From contig JAPLEH010000035.1 in the NCBI GenBank assembly GCA_026391455.1, positions 62,001 to 126,000 of the forward strand: a stretch of 64,000 nt of DNA. The letters run 5' to 3'. The notes beneath the pieces are model-generated. The model saw only the letters and a program-made list of their open reading frames with translations, was not told the origin of the DNA and did not search any database. Within the stretch, counting starts at the first letter, position 1, and each line of letters begins with the position of its first letter. The translations under genes were made by a program, and so were the position numbers. Positions 29,383-37,116 of the stretch are shown one piece after another. This stretch comes from Bacteroidota bacterium (lineage in GTDB: Bacteria; Bacteroidota; Bacteroidia; Chitinophagales; Chitinophagaceae).

Positions 29383-29790
29383 TCAGAAATCCCGGTGCTC
29401 TTTAACCCATGCTGTAATATACGCACTGATTTCGGAAGTGGGCGTACCCGGAGGAAATAATTTCCCGACACCGAGATCATACAATCCCTTCATATCATCT
29501 TCCGGAATAATGCCCCCGCCCGTGAGCAACACATCCTGCATATCTTTTTCTTTCATCAGCGCAATGATCTTCGGGAAAACCGTATTGTGGGCTCCGGATA
29601 AAATACTCACCCCAATGGCATCCACATCTTCCTGCAGGGCAGCACTCACCACCATTTCAGGTGTTTGACGCAGGCCGGTATAGATTACTTCCATACCTGC
29701 ATCGCGTAAGGCCGTGGCAATTACCTTGGCCCCCCGGTCATGTCCGTCGAGGCCCACTTTCGCAACTAATACACGGATAGGTCTGTTCAT
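29383..29790 (-). CDS. cobalamin B12-binding domain protein (methylmalonyl-CoA mutase C-terminal type)
   Basis: Stand-alone 135-residue B12-binding domain. The DxHxxG cobalamin motif is seen as [11 protein letters not shown] (His near residue 17 is the lower axial ligand), with SILSGAH and [10 protein letters not shown] following. It would act with a separate mutase catalytic subunit, as in two-part methylmalonyl-CoA or isobutyryl-CoA mutases. The catalytic subunit is not in the window. The epimerase of the same pathway is at 173-574. It diverges from the Lgt-like gene. Confidence 0.88.
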   Translation of the reverse strand: MNRPIRVLVAKVGLDGHDRGAKVIATALRDAGMEVIYTGLRQTPEMVVSAALQEDVDAIGVSILSGAHNTVFPKIIALMKEKDMQDVLLTGGGIIPEDDMKGLYDLGVGKLFPPGTPTSEISAYITAWVKEHRDF

Positions 29791-29847
29791 GTCGCCATAT
29801 TGTATTGCGAAAATAGGCGTTTTGCAAAGTAGATTGTAATTTGAATA

Positions 29848-30606
29848 ATGAATTTCCCTGTTTACCTCGAGATCGGTTCCTCCCGCATACTACTGCATGT
29901 AATCCTGGAGCCATTGGCCTTCTTTCTGGGTTTCCGGTATTTTTTATGGCTGAAGAAAAAACAAGGGGATGTTATTCCAACGGATAACCGCACCTGGATT
30001 ATTATCGGAGCCATATTCGGATCACTGATTGGCAGCCGCCTCGTGGGAGGACTGGAGCACCCCGATCAATTTTACAAAGAAGGAAATATCTTCCTTCATT
30101 TTTTTGCCAATAAAACAGTACTCGGTGGCCTGCTGGGCGGGCTATTTGGCGTAGAGCTGGTCAAAACAATAGTAAAGGAAAAAAAAGCAAGTGGGGATCT
30201 GTTTGTATATCCAATTTTGCTGGCTCTGATCATTGGCAGGATCGGATGTTTTAGTATGGGGGTGAAAGAAGATACCTATGGTATTCCATTCAACGGATTT
30301 ACCGGTATGAAACTGGGCGATGGAATACTCCGGCACCCGGTAGCGCTATACGAGATTGGTTTTTTATTATTGCTCTGGATCGTACTCCGGCAATTGTCGC
30401 AGCGCGTATCCCTGCAAAATGGCGCACACTTTAAATTATTTATGATCGCGTATTTTCTCTTCCGTTTCGGACTCGACTTTATTAAGCCGCATTATACCTA
30501 TGTTACCGGTTTGTCGGCTATTCAAATGGCTTGCTGTATCGGCTTATTTTGGTATCTTCCCTATATCATTGCGCCACGTAAATTAACCGCCAAAGTATAT
30601 GCCTGA
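29848..30606 (+). CDS. Lgt-like membrane protein with altered active site
   Basis: The 252-residue product has about seven membrane helices and the overall plan of prolipoprotein diacylglyceryl transferase, including [10 protein letters not shown] (about 163-172). Key Lgt motifs are changed. The HGG of the essential His motif is replaced by VLGGLLGG (about 91-98), and the GRxGNFxNGE signature reads [13 protein letters not shown] (about 131-143). It is thus unlikely to be the housekeeping Lgt and may move a diacylglyceryl or related lipid group to another acceptor. It overlaps the radical SAM gene by eight bases and leads a five-gene operon. Family assignment is sound; function is not known. 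Confidence 0.82.
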   Translation: MNFPVYLEIGSSRILLHVILEPLAFFLGFRYFLWLKKKQGDVIPTDNRTWIIIGAIFGSLIGSRLVGGLEHPDQFYKEGNIFLHFFANKTVLGGLLGGLFGVELVKTIVKEKKASGDLFVYPILLALIIGRIGCFSMGVKEDTYGIPFNGFTGMKLGDGILRHPVALYEIGFLLLLWIVLRQLSQRVSLQNGAHFKLFMIAYFLFRFGLDFIKPHYTYVTGLSAIQMACCIGLFWYLPYIIAPRKLTAKVYA

Positions 30607-31990
30607 ACGTCCCTATACCTATTACGATTTCACCCTCAGTATTTGCCCTCATTGTCTGAAAAGGGTGGATGCCAAGATCGTTTTCGAAGACGAAAAAGTA
30701 TTCATGCTGAAAAGCTGTGCGGAGCATGGTTTCTTCAAAGTACTCATCGCTACCGACATTGCGTATTATAAAAACATCCGTAATTATAATAAAGCATCGG
30801 AAACACCGCTCCGGTTCAATAACAAAACGCACTACGGTTGCCCTTATGATTGCGGGCTTTGTCAGGATCATGAGCAGCACAGTTGCCTCACCGTAGTGGA
30901 AATAACCGACCGTTGCAATCTTACCTGCCCCACCTGCTATGCCATGAGCTCTCCGCATTATGGACGGCACCGAACAGTGGAAGAAGTGGAACGGATGCTC
31001 GATACCATCGTGGCCAACGAAGGAGAGCCTGATGTGGTACAGATCAGTGGAGGCGAACCTACCATACATCCTGATTTTTTTGCCATTCTGGACATAGCCA
31101 AAACAAAACCCATCCGGCACCTGATGGTGAATACAAACGGAATCCGTATTGCCAATGATCCCGGCTTTGCCGAACGGCTGGCCACCTATATGCCCGATTT
31201 TGAAATATACCTGCAGTTCGATTCCTTTAAACCAGAAGTACTGCAACACCTGCGGGGCAAAGACCTCACGGATATACGGTTGAAAGCGATTGACGTACTT
31301 AACCGCCTCAATCTTTCCACCACACTCGTAATCACCCTGCAGAAAGGACAAAATGATGATGAGATTGGTAAACTGATTGACTATGCGGTACAGCAACCCT
31401 GTGTGCGCGGAATTACTTTTCAGCCTGTGCAGGTCGCCGGTCGCCTCGGGCAATTCGATCCGTCCAAAGACCGTATCACTATGACCGAAGTGCGACAGGC
31501 CATACTCGACCAGTGTTCCATCTTTCAACCCAATGACCTGGTACCGGTGCCTTGCAATCCGGATGCACTCGTAATGGGCTATGCCCTTAAACTCAAAGGC
31601 GAAGTGATACCGCTCACCCGATACCTGGATCCTGCTTTATTGCTCGACAACAGCCGGAAGAATACGATTATCTACGAGCAGGATGAAGCTCTGCATGGTC
31701 AGTTACTCAAAGTATTCAGTACCGGCATATCGGTGGATAAAGTGGATGCGAATATGCACCAGTTGCTTTGTTGCCTGCCACAGATAGCTGCACCGGGTTT
31801 GAAATACGATAACCTGTTCCGCATCATCATCATGCGCTTTATCGATGCATATGATTTTGATGTGCGGGCCATAAAGAAAAGCTGTGTGCATATCGTACAC
31901 AAAGATGGACGGATCATACCCTTTGAAACAATGAATATGCTGTACCGGGATGAAAAGGAAGAATACCTGAAAAAAATCATAACAGTATGA
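30599..31990 (+). CDS. radical SAM protein related to tetraether-lipid synthase (Tes/MJ0619-like)
   Basis: The 463-residue product has extra N-terminal cysteines (ICPHC near 15; KSCAEHG near 40; GCPYDCGLCQDHEQHSC at about 80-96), then the radical SAM cluster motif CNLTCPTCYA (about 106-115) and SGGEP (about 149-153). The Cys-rich segment before the SAM motif is the layout of archaeal MJ0619-type enzymes, whose Tes members join lipid alkyl chains, and of bacterial homologues linked to membrane-spanning lipids. With an Lgt-like enzyme directly upstream, lipid or lipid-linked modification is the best inference. It overlaps the next gene as ATGA. Confidence 0.85.
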   Translation: MPERPYTYYDFTLSICPHCLKRVDAKIVFEDEKVFMLKSCAEHGFFKVLIATDIAYYKNIRNYNKASETPLRFNNKTHYGCPYDCGLCQDHEQHSCLTVVEITDRCNLTCPTCYAMSSPHYGRHRTVEEVERMLDTIVANEGEPDVVQISGGEPTIHPDFFAILDIAKTKPIRHLMVNTNGIRIANDPGFAERLATYMPDFEIYLQFDSFKPEVLQHLRGKDLTDIRLKAIDVLNRLNLSTTLVITLQKGQNDDEIGKLIDYAVQQPCVRGITFQPVQVAGRLGQFDPSKDRITMTEVRQAILDQCSIFQPNDLVPVPCNPDALVMGYALKLKGEVIPLTRYLDPALLLDNSRKNTIIYEQDEALHGQLLKVFSTGISVDKVDANMHQLLCCLPQIAAPGLKYDNLFRIIIMRFIDAYDFDVRAIKKSCVHIVHKDGRIIPFETMNMLYRDEKEEYLKKIITV

Positions 31991-32250
31991 GGAACCGGAA
32001 AATCATTGCAGCGCTGCTCACCTCAATCGTTGGCATCGGAATCATTTACTATTATCTGCATGTGTTGCACCCCCACGACAATTATAAAGAAATGGGAGCT
32101 GCCATCGTGTTGTCGATAGAAATGCTCTGCATGTGGCTGATCGGTGCAATTTTATCTTCTTCCAGGAATCTCAAAGATATCGGCCAGGGCATAATCACAG
32201 GTTCGTTTATTACCCTGCTGGTGGGTTTTGGTGTTTGTACAACCGCATAA
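31987..32250 (+). CDS. small three-helix membrane protein A
   Basis: The 87-residue product has three predicted helices (about 6-25, 37-56, 66-84). Its start codon overlaps the radical SAM stop (ATGA), so translation is coupled. It shares the motif KDxGQG before the last helix, and cysteine near the C-terminus, with the next gene, which suggests an old duplication. No known family is recognised. Confidence 0.75.
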   Translation: MRNRKIIAALLTSIVGIGIIYYYLHVLHPHDNYKEMGAAIVLSIEMLCMWLIGAILSSSRNLKDIGQGIITGSFITLLVGFGVCTTA

Positions 32251-32257
32251 TTTTTTT

Positions 32258-32539
32258 ATGAACGACAATGTAAAAAAAGCCATGATCCGCAGTTTGGTGT
32301 GGAATTTTGTGATTGCGGTTATCGCTTTCATTCCATTCCTGTTTTTGCCGCAACGGGATACATTGGAATGGGCATTTATTGTGCTCATTATTGCTGCGTT
32401 CTCCCTTTTCATACAATTAGTGGCTGCCATTATTTATCTTACCATGCCGGAGCGGAAAGATGCGGGTCAGGGCATGCTGATCTCCATCGGAATTATTCTG
32501 GTGCTGGGATTATGTACCTGCGGAGCGTTATTGGCGTAA
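32258..32539 (+). CDS. small three-helix membrane protein B
   Basis: The 93-residue product has three helices (about 12-31, 37-60, 70-90) and the segment KDAGQG ahead of a last helix with GLCTCGALLA. It resembles its 87-residue neighbour in size, topology and this motif. The ATG at 32258 lies seven bases after the previous stop; an upstream in-frame start would overlap that gene. Function unknown; tied by position to the Lgt-like and radical SAM enzymes. Confidence 0.72.
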   Translation: MNDNVKKAMIRSLVWNFVIAVIAFIPFLFLPQRDTLEWAFIVLIIAAFSLFIQLVAAIIYLTMPERKDAGQGMLISIGIILVLGLCTCGALLA

Positions 32540-32591
32540 CAGGCGGTACGGAAGAGATCATGTCAGCTTACACTACAAAAATATTATTCAT

Positions 32592-33581
32592 ATGCAATAC
32601 CGTCAATTTGGCAATACATCTCTTACCGTAAGTGAAGTGGGCTTTGGTGCCTGGGCCATCGGCGGAGGGGCCATGATCGGCACGACTGCAATAGGGTGGG
32701 GAGATGCCGACGATACGGTATCTGCCGCTGCCATACATGCGGCACTCGATGAGGGGATTAATTTTTTTGATACGGCAGATATATATGGACTTGGTCATTC
32801 TGAAGCATTGCTGGGTAAACTGATCGGACAACGTAACGATGTTCTGATCGCCACCAAAGTGGGTAATGTTTCGCGCAACGATACTTTTACTGTCGATTAT
32901 ACCTATAATCATATCTTATCTGCCTGTGAAGCATCGCTCCGGCGCCTGCAACGGAATACAATCGACTATTATCAATTGCATACTGCCCGGCTAAACCATC
33001 TGCAGGATGGGGAATGTATCAGGGCCATGCAACACCTGCAACAAAGTGGAAAAATCCGTTATTGGGGTCTATCGTTAAATACATTCGATCCATTGCCAGA
33101 GGCAGATTTTTTACTGCAACAAAATGCAGGCATTGGATTTCAGTTGGTATTAAACCTGATTAACCAACGGGCACTTCCCCTGTTAAAGATAGCAGCAGCA
33201 AAGGGTTACGGCATTATAGCACGCATGCCGCTTCAATTTGGTTTGCTTACCGGAAAATTTGATCAGGGCGCATCATTTTCGCATAATGATCACCGTAAGA
33301 ACCGGCTGGTGCCGGCCATTGTACAGCAAACAGCGGAAACACTGGCGCCAATATGGGCCTTCTGTGAAAAATACCAGTGTACTAAAACACAATTGGCACT
33401 CAGTTTTGTGTTAAGTTATCCGGAAGTATCCACCATCATTCCCGGCATTCGCACAGAGGCGCAGGTGCAGGATAACACCCGGGGGCTTTTTAAACTGGAT
33501 GCAACAGATATCCAACAAATAGAGCAGCTTGGCATAAAGGAAATAGCTGCACTGATGGAAATGATCCGACTGCAAGGTTAA
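32592..33581 (+). CDS. aldo/keto reductase
   Basis: NAD(P)H-dependent oxidoreductase of 329 residues with the (beta/alpha)8 fold. The catalytic tetrad is visible: Asp and Tyr in FDTADIYGLGHSE (about 56-68), Lys in LIATKVG (about 89) and His in YYQLHTARL (about 131). The start MQYRQFGNTSLTVSEVGFG is typical. It lies 52 bases after the small membrane genes and may be part of that operon. Its stop overlaps by four bases the stop of the convergent esterase gene. Substrate unknown. Confidence 0.9.
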   Translation: MQYRQFGNTSLTVSEVGFGAWAIGGGAMIGTTAIGWGDADDTVSAAAIHAALDEGINFFDTADIYGLGHSEALLGKLIGQRNDVLIATKVGNVSRNDTFTVDYTYNHILSACEASLRRLQRNTIDYYQLHTARLNHLQDGECIRAMQHLQQSGKIRYWGLSLNTFDPLPEADFLLQQNAGIGFQLVLNLINQRALPLLKIAAAKGYGIIARMPLQFGLLTGKFDQGASFSHNDHRKNRLVPAIVQQTAETLAPIWAFCEKYQCTKTQLALSFVLSYPEVSTIIPGIRTEAQVQDNTRGLFKLDATDIQQIEQLGIKEIAALMEMIRLQG

Positions 33582-34804
33582 TTACACTGTGTATTCAGAA
33601 ACTTCAGCGATGCCCGGTTATAATCACTGTACATATTATGATCAGCAACCGCGTGGTCGATTTGTTCCACCACCGTCAATTTCTGTAATACCGTGAGGCT
33701 GTTCAGCTCCGGAAAAGAAGTGGGGTTGGCCTGATAGGCCGTTATTAATGCATCGGAAAAGCCGATAAAATAATTCTTCGCATCCAGATAGCCTTTGGCT
33801 TTCAGTTCAGCAAAAAGGGCTGCTGCCTTGGTCAGGGTAATATCGCCCTTGCGCGCAAAGCGTTCCGGATAGAGCGGGGAGTGTTCGTGCATATAGAATT
33901 TACTGCAAATACCTCTCGATGTCATGGTTTGCGAATTCGTAAGTGCATTAGCATTACCAGTAGGGCCTACGTTTTCATTATTGTCAAAACGGGCCATGCA
34001 GAATTGCAAAGGCGTGGTTGAGCTCGACGCAATGGGCGTACCTGAAGGCGCACAATAACTGATGCCGGCTTTGTATTTGAAAAGGAAAGACAGGTAAGAA
34101 GAAAAATTACCGCCATTGCTCATGCCGATGGAAAATCGGAGTTTGCTCCGGTTGGTAACACCCCGGTTATAAAACGTATCGGTCAGTATCTTGATATTCG
34201 CATAGTCCACATTGGTCACACTGTCGAATGGCGTAGTGGCCCAGCGGATCTTTCCATCCCCATTGGCATCTATTCCTGTTGTTGATTCTTCTGCTTCGGT
34301 AATAATCACCCCAAACCCGTCTGCCACGAGGTCTTTGTACAATTGTTTGAACTCATAGCTGGTAGCCACATTTTGTGCAGAACCGCTGGTGCCGTGCAGC
34401 AGGAATACAAATCCTTTATGACCCGCAGGAAAATGATAATACACAGGTTTAAGCCGGTCGCGGCCCCGTATTTGTTCCAGGGTAAGGGTGAAAGGGGTAA
34501 TATTTTTAATACTGCCGGTAAAACTCATATTGCGGGCTGGCATGATGAACCAGGTATGCCATTCGTCTTTTCCATTGAGCAGCGTGGTTTCTGCGCCACT
34601 CCAGGTATCAAAAAGCTGATTATCCGTCCAGGCCGCACTGAAGATATGTACGGTGTCTCCCACCTTATATTTTCCCGAGCCATAGCCGTTATTCACGGTC
34701 ACGGTGGCGCTGTCTACCGGGGTGGGGGAGGGAGGGTTTGTTGAATTTTCTTTTTTGCAGGATAGTACGATCATTAAACAAAGCAGTGGTAATACATATT
34801 TCAT
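33578..34804 (-). CDS. esterase-like lipoprotein (alpha/beta hydrolase)
   Basis: The 408-residue product has a lipoprotein signal peptide with lipobox MIVLSC (Cys about 16), a short Pro/Ser/Thr linker, then a small beta repeat (about 35-105) of the kind found in InlB-like B repeats (GSGKYKVGDTVHIFSAAW). An alpha/beta hydrolase of the polyhydroxybutyrate-depolymerase/LpqC group follows, with oxyanion loop FLLHGTSGSAQN (about 137-148) and nucleophile Ser in SIGMSNGGNFSS (about 232). It should sit on a membrane surface and hydrolyse an ester; substrate unknown. Confidence 0.82.
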   Translation of the reverse strand: MKYVLPLLCLMIVLSCKKENSTNPPSPTPVDSATVTVNNGYGSGKYKVGDTVHIFSAAWTDNQLFDTWSGAETTLLNGKDEWHTWFIMPARNMSFTGSIKNITPFTLTLEQIRGRDRLKPVYYHFPAGHKGFVFLLHGTSGSAQNVATSYEFKQLYKDLVADGFGVIITEAEESTTGIDANGDGKIRWATTPFDSVTNVDYANIKILTDTFYNRGVTNRSKLRFSIGMSNGGNFSSYLSFLFKYKAGISYCAPSGTPIASSSTTPLQFCMARFDNNENVGPTGNANALTNSQTMTSRGICSKFYMHEHSPLYPERFARKGDITLTKAAALFAELKAKGYLDAKNYFIGFSDALITAYQANPTSFPELNSLTVLQKLTVVEQIDHAVADHNMYSDYNRASLKFLNTQCN

Positions 34805-34882
34805 AGGTCATTGAGACTTTGGGGTCATTGAATAGTTTAAAAATAGGAAGAAGAATTTGAAATACCTTTCTTCATATCGAAA

Positions 34883-34896
34883 GTGATGTATGTCAC
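34883..34896 (+). promoter_or_regulatory. Crp/Fnr-type operator upstream of the YeeE pair
   Basis: GTGATGTATGTCAC, a GTGA-N6-TCAC palindrome. Its centre (34889.5) is 29.5 bases before the octamer GACCTTTG at 34919-34926. An exact TATATTTG at 34912-34919 also overlaps and would be an alternative -7 element. The transcript would start near 34931, supporting the ATG at 34945. Confidence 0.65.
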
Positions 34897-34944
34897 CCTG
34901 ACCAATAGTAATATATTTGACCTTTGTATCAAATAAATTCATTC

Positions 34945-35508
34945 ATGTTAGACTGGATCAGGCAGCCCTGGCCCTGGTATGTGGCCGGGCCTTTAATCGG
35001 ATTAACGGTACCCCTTTTGTTATTACTGGGCAATAAATCATTCGGCATTTCCTCTTCATTACGGCATATCTGTGCGGCCTGTGTGCCGGCGGGCATTCCT
35101 TTTTTCCGGTACGACTGGAAAAAGGAGATATGGAACCTGTTTTTTGTTACCGGTATTTTGCTCGGTGGAATACTGGCCGCCCAATGGCTGAGCAACCCAT
35201 CGCCGGTGGTGGTGAACCCCAAACTGGCAGCAGAATTGAGCGGCTATGGTATTACAAATTATGACGGATTGATACCACAACAGTTATTTTCCTGGCCGCA
35301 ACTCATGACACCGAGAGGGATCATCATGATGGTGGGCGGCGGATTTTTAGTGGGCTTCGGCACCCGTTATGCCGGAGGATGCACCAGTGGTCATGCCATT
35401 ATGGGACTCAGCAACCTGCAATGGCCATCTCTGGTAGCTACCTGTTGCTTTATGGCCGGCGGCTTCATTATGGCGAATCTGGTATTGCCCTATATATTGA
35501 AAATGTGA
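34945..35508 (+). CDS. YeeE/YedE family sulfur transporter, N-terminal half type
   Basis: The 187-residue membrane protein has about five helices. The family signature [18 protein letters not shown] (about 133-150) carries the cysteine that in thiosulfate transporter TsuA relays the sulfur substrate. With the next gene it makes a split pair, each half with one GxxxxGxC(T/P)SG-like loop, equivalent to one full-length YeeE. It probably moves thiosulfate or another sulfane-sulfur compound across the inner membrane. The ATG at 34945 was chosen because an earlier in-frame start at 34924 falls inside the promoter. Confidence 0.85.
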   Translation: MLDWIRQPWPWYVAGPLIGLTVPLLLLLGNKSFGISSSLRHICAACVPAGIPFFRYDWKKEIWNLFFVTGILLGGILAAQWLSNPSPVVVNPKLAAELSGYGITNYDGLIPQQLFSWPQLMTPRGIIMMVGGGFLVGFGTRYAGGCTSGHAIMGLSNLQWPSLVATCCFMAGGFIMANLVLPYILKM

Positions 35509-35512
35509 TGAC

Positions 35513-35636
35513 GATGTGGGATGTACGATGTACGGTGTACGGTGTGGGATGTACGGTGTAAGATGTACGGTGTGCGATGTACTGTGTATGGTGTACGGTA
35601 TGCGATGTACGGTGTGCGATGTACGGTGTGCGATGG
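35513..35636. repeat. heptamer array GATGTAC/GGTGTGC, 17 units
   Basis: Seventeen units of exactly seven bases run from 35513 to 35631, mostly GATGTAC, GGTGTAC, GGTGTGC and close variants, plus a partial unit. The register never slips. It lies directly after the stop codon of the first YeeE gene. Confidence 0.9.
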
Positions 35637-35652
35637 AAAAATGAGCACGCCG

Positions 35653-35708
35653 CTTAAAACTTAAAACTTAAAACCTAAAACTTAAAACTTACAACTTACA
35701 ACTTAAAA
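35653..35708. repeat. heptamer array CTTAAAA, 8 units
   Basis: Eight consecutive seven-base units: CTTAAAA (three), CCTAAAA, CTTAAAA, CTTACAA (two), CTTAAAA. It ends three bases before the next start codon and has the same period as the preceding array but an unrelated sequence. Confidence 0.9.
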
Positions 35709-35711
35709 CCC

Positions 35712-36194
35712 ATGAACACCGAATACGAAGTACGCTCCGAACATGCGATGTGCGTGAACCATTCCGAACTGGACAAACCCCTGGTATCGAAAATAAAATA
35801 TGGTGTGGCCGGTATTTTGTTTGGGATCATACTGGTAAAATCAGAAGTGATATCCTGGTTCCGTATACAGGAAATGTTTCGTCTCCAGAGTTTTCATATG
35901 TATGGTGTAATAGGATCTGCAGTAATAGTGGGCATCATCAGTGTATGGCTGATCAAACGGTTCAATGCAAAAACCATCGATGGCGAATTGATAAAACTGG
36001 AACCCAAAAAATTCAATAAAGGACAGATCTATGGCGGACTCATCTTTGGATTTGGTTGGGCCATCACCGGCGCCTGCCCGGGTCCTTTGTTTGCTCAAAT
36101 AGGTACCGGAGCGTTGGCCGTTTGCGTTACATTGCTGAGTGCTATTGCAGGTACTTGGGTGTATGGCCGGATGAAGGATAAATTGCCACATTAA
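35712..36194 (+). CDS. YeeE/YedE family sulfur transporter, C-terminal half type
   Basis: The 160-residue membrane protein has four helices and the signature GFGWAITGACPGPLFAQIG (about 115-133) with the conserved Cys. Partner of the gene at 34945; the two together match a full-length YeeE. A soluble N-terminal stretch (about 1-25) includes VRSEHAMCVNHSE. The 203 bases between the halves are mostly heptamer arrays; co-transcription is likely because no promoter is seen between them. Confidence 0.87.
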   Translation: MNTEYEVRSEHAMCVNHSELDKPLVSKIKYGVAGILFGIILVKSEVISWFRIQEMFRLQSFHMYGVIGSAVIVGIISVWLIKRFNAKTIDGELIKLEPKKFNKGQIYGGLIFGFGWAITGACPGPLFAQIGTGALAVCVTLLSAIAGTWVYGRMKDKLPH

Positions 36195-36220
36195 GAAGGA
36201 TTCTTTACCGTAAGAAATAA

Positions 36221-36228
36221 TACATTTG
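36221..36228 (+). promoter_or_regulatory. -7 promoter element of the STM3941-like gene
   Basis: TACATTTG, an exact TAnnTTTG match, placed 10 bases before a first ATG (36239) and 40 before the preferred one (36269). Confidence 0.6.
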
Positions 36229-36268
36229 TGCTGCTGCTATGATTGTCCCTCAGGCAGTACACAGGCAC

Positions 36269-36835
36269 ATGGAAAAAAATGTCATCATTGCACACAGCAA
36301 AGGAAAATTGATACGTTTTTGTTTAATCGGACTTATATTTTTTGCTGGCGGTCTATGGATCATACTTACCGATCCACAGGTGGGAAACCCGATCTTTAAT
36401 TCCATTTTTATAAAAGCCTTTTCTGGGTATGGAGGGGTATTGTTTGGCGTACTTGGATTTTGGTTTTACGTAAAAAAATTAATGAACGGCAAACCCGGTC
36501 TTATCATCAATGAGAAAGGGGTGTATAATAATGTGGTGGCATTCGTACCCCGGTTCATTTCCTGGAAACATATTGCATCAGTAGAAGAATATTCCATGAA
36601 GGCAGGATTGGCTTCCCCCCAGTATTTTGTATCCCTGCAGTTGAAGGACCCCAACGCCTTTATTGCTGAAATACCGAATAGCTTTACCCGCACACTGATG
36701 CGGATCAATCGGAGGTTTTCCGGAACTCCGGTCAATTTAACTGCCAATTCTTTGAAAATTACACATAAGGAATTGCTGGCTGCCATTAAGGACGCCTTCG
36801 CCAGGTATAATATGGCAACTACTGCTGAAACGTAG
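36269..36835 (+). CDS. STM3941-like membrane protein
   Basis: The 188-residue product has two helices near the N-terminus (about 16-35 and 50-70) and a C-terminal soluble PH-like domain (GLIINEKGVYNN, FISWKHIASVEEYS). This layout is that of the STM3941 family of unknown function. The ATG at 36239 is also possible and would add ten residues. Downstream, 36836-37116 is AT-rich with a weak hairpin and no gene. Confidence 0.72.
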   Translation: MEKNVIIAHSKGKLIRFCLIGLIFFAGGLWIILTDPQVGNPIFNSIFIKAFSGYGGVLFGVLGFWFYVKKLMNGKPGLIINEKGVYNNVVAFVPRFISWKHIASVEEYSMKAGLASPQYFVSLQLKDPNAFIAEIPNSFTRTLMRINRRFSGTPVNLTANSLKITHKELLAAIKDAFARYNMATTAET

Positions 36836-37116
36836 CCGGCCCGGCTGTCTGTTGTGTACAGAACCGGTTCGAATCATTTTTTTCGCATATACATTGTCGT
36901 TAGTTTTTTTTATATAAAATAAAACTAAAGCTGATTTTCAAATTATAACACAATGTCCGCAACTCATCCACATTTCCCTGCAGGGACTGGCGATGTATTT
37001 GGTAATTTCATTCACCTTTTTGAAGTAAAGGTGGCTAACAGTTGGATGCCATATGGCCCTGTTTGCCGTAAAATGTGTATCTTGAAATACAAGACCACGA
37101 CCTAACCACCCCTCAA

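Noticed and set aside
30566-31528. 320-codon frame opposite the radical SAM gene
   Set aside because: The forward gene has clear motifs; this frame is its antisense shadow.
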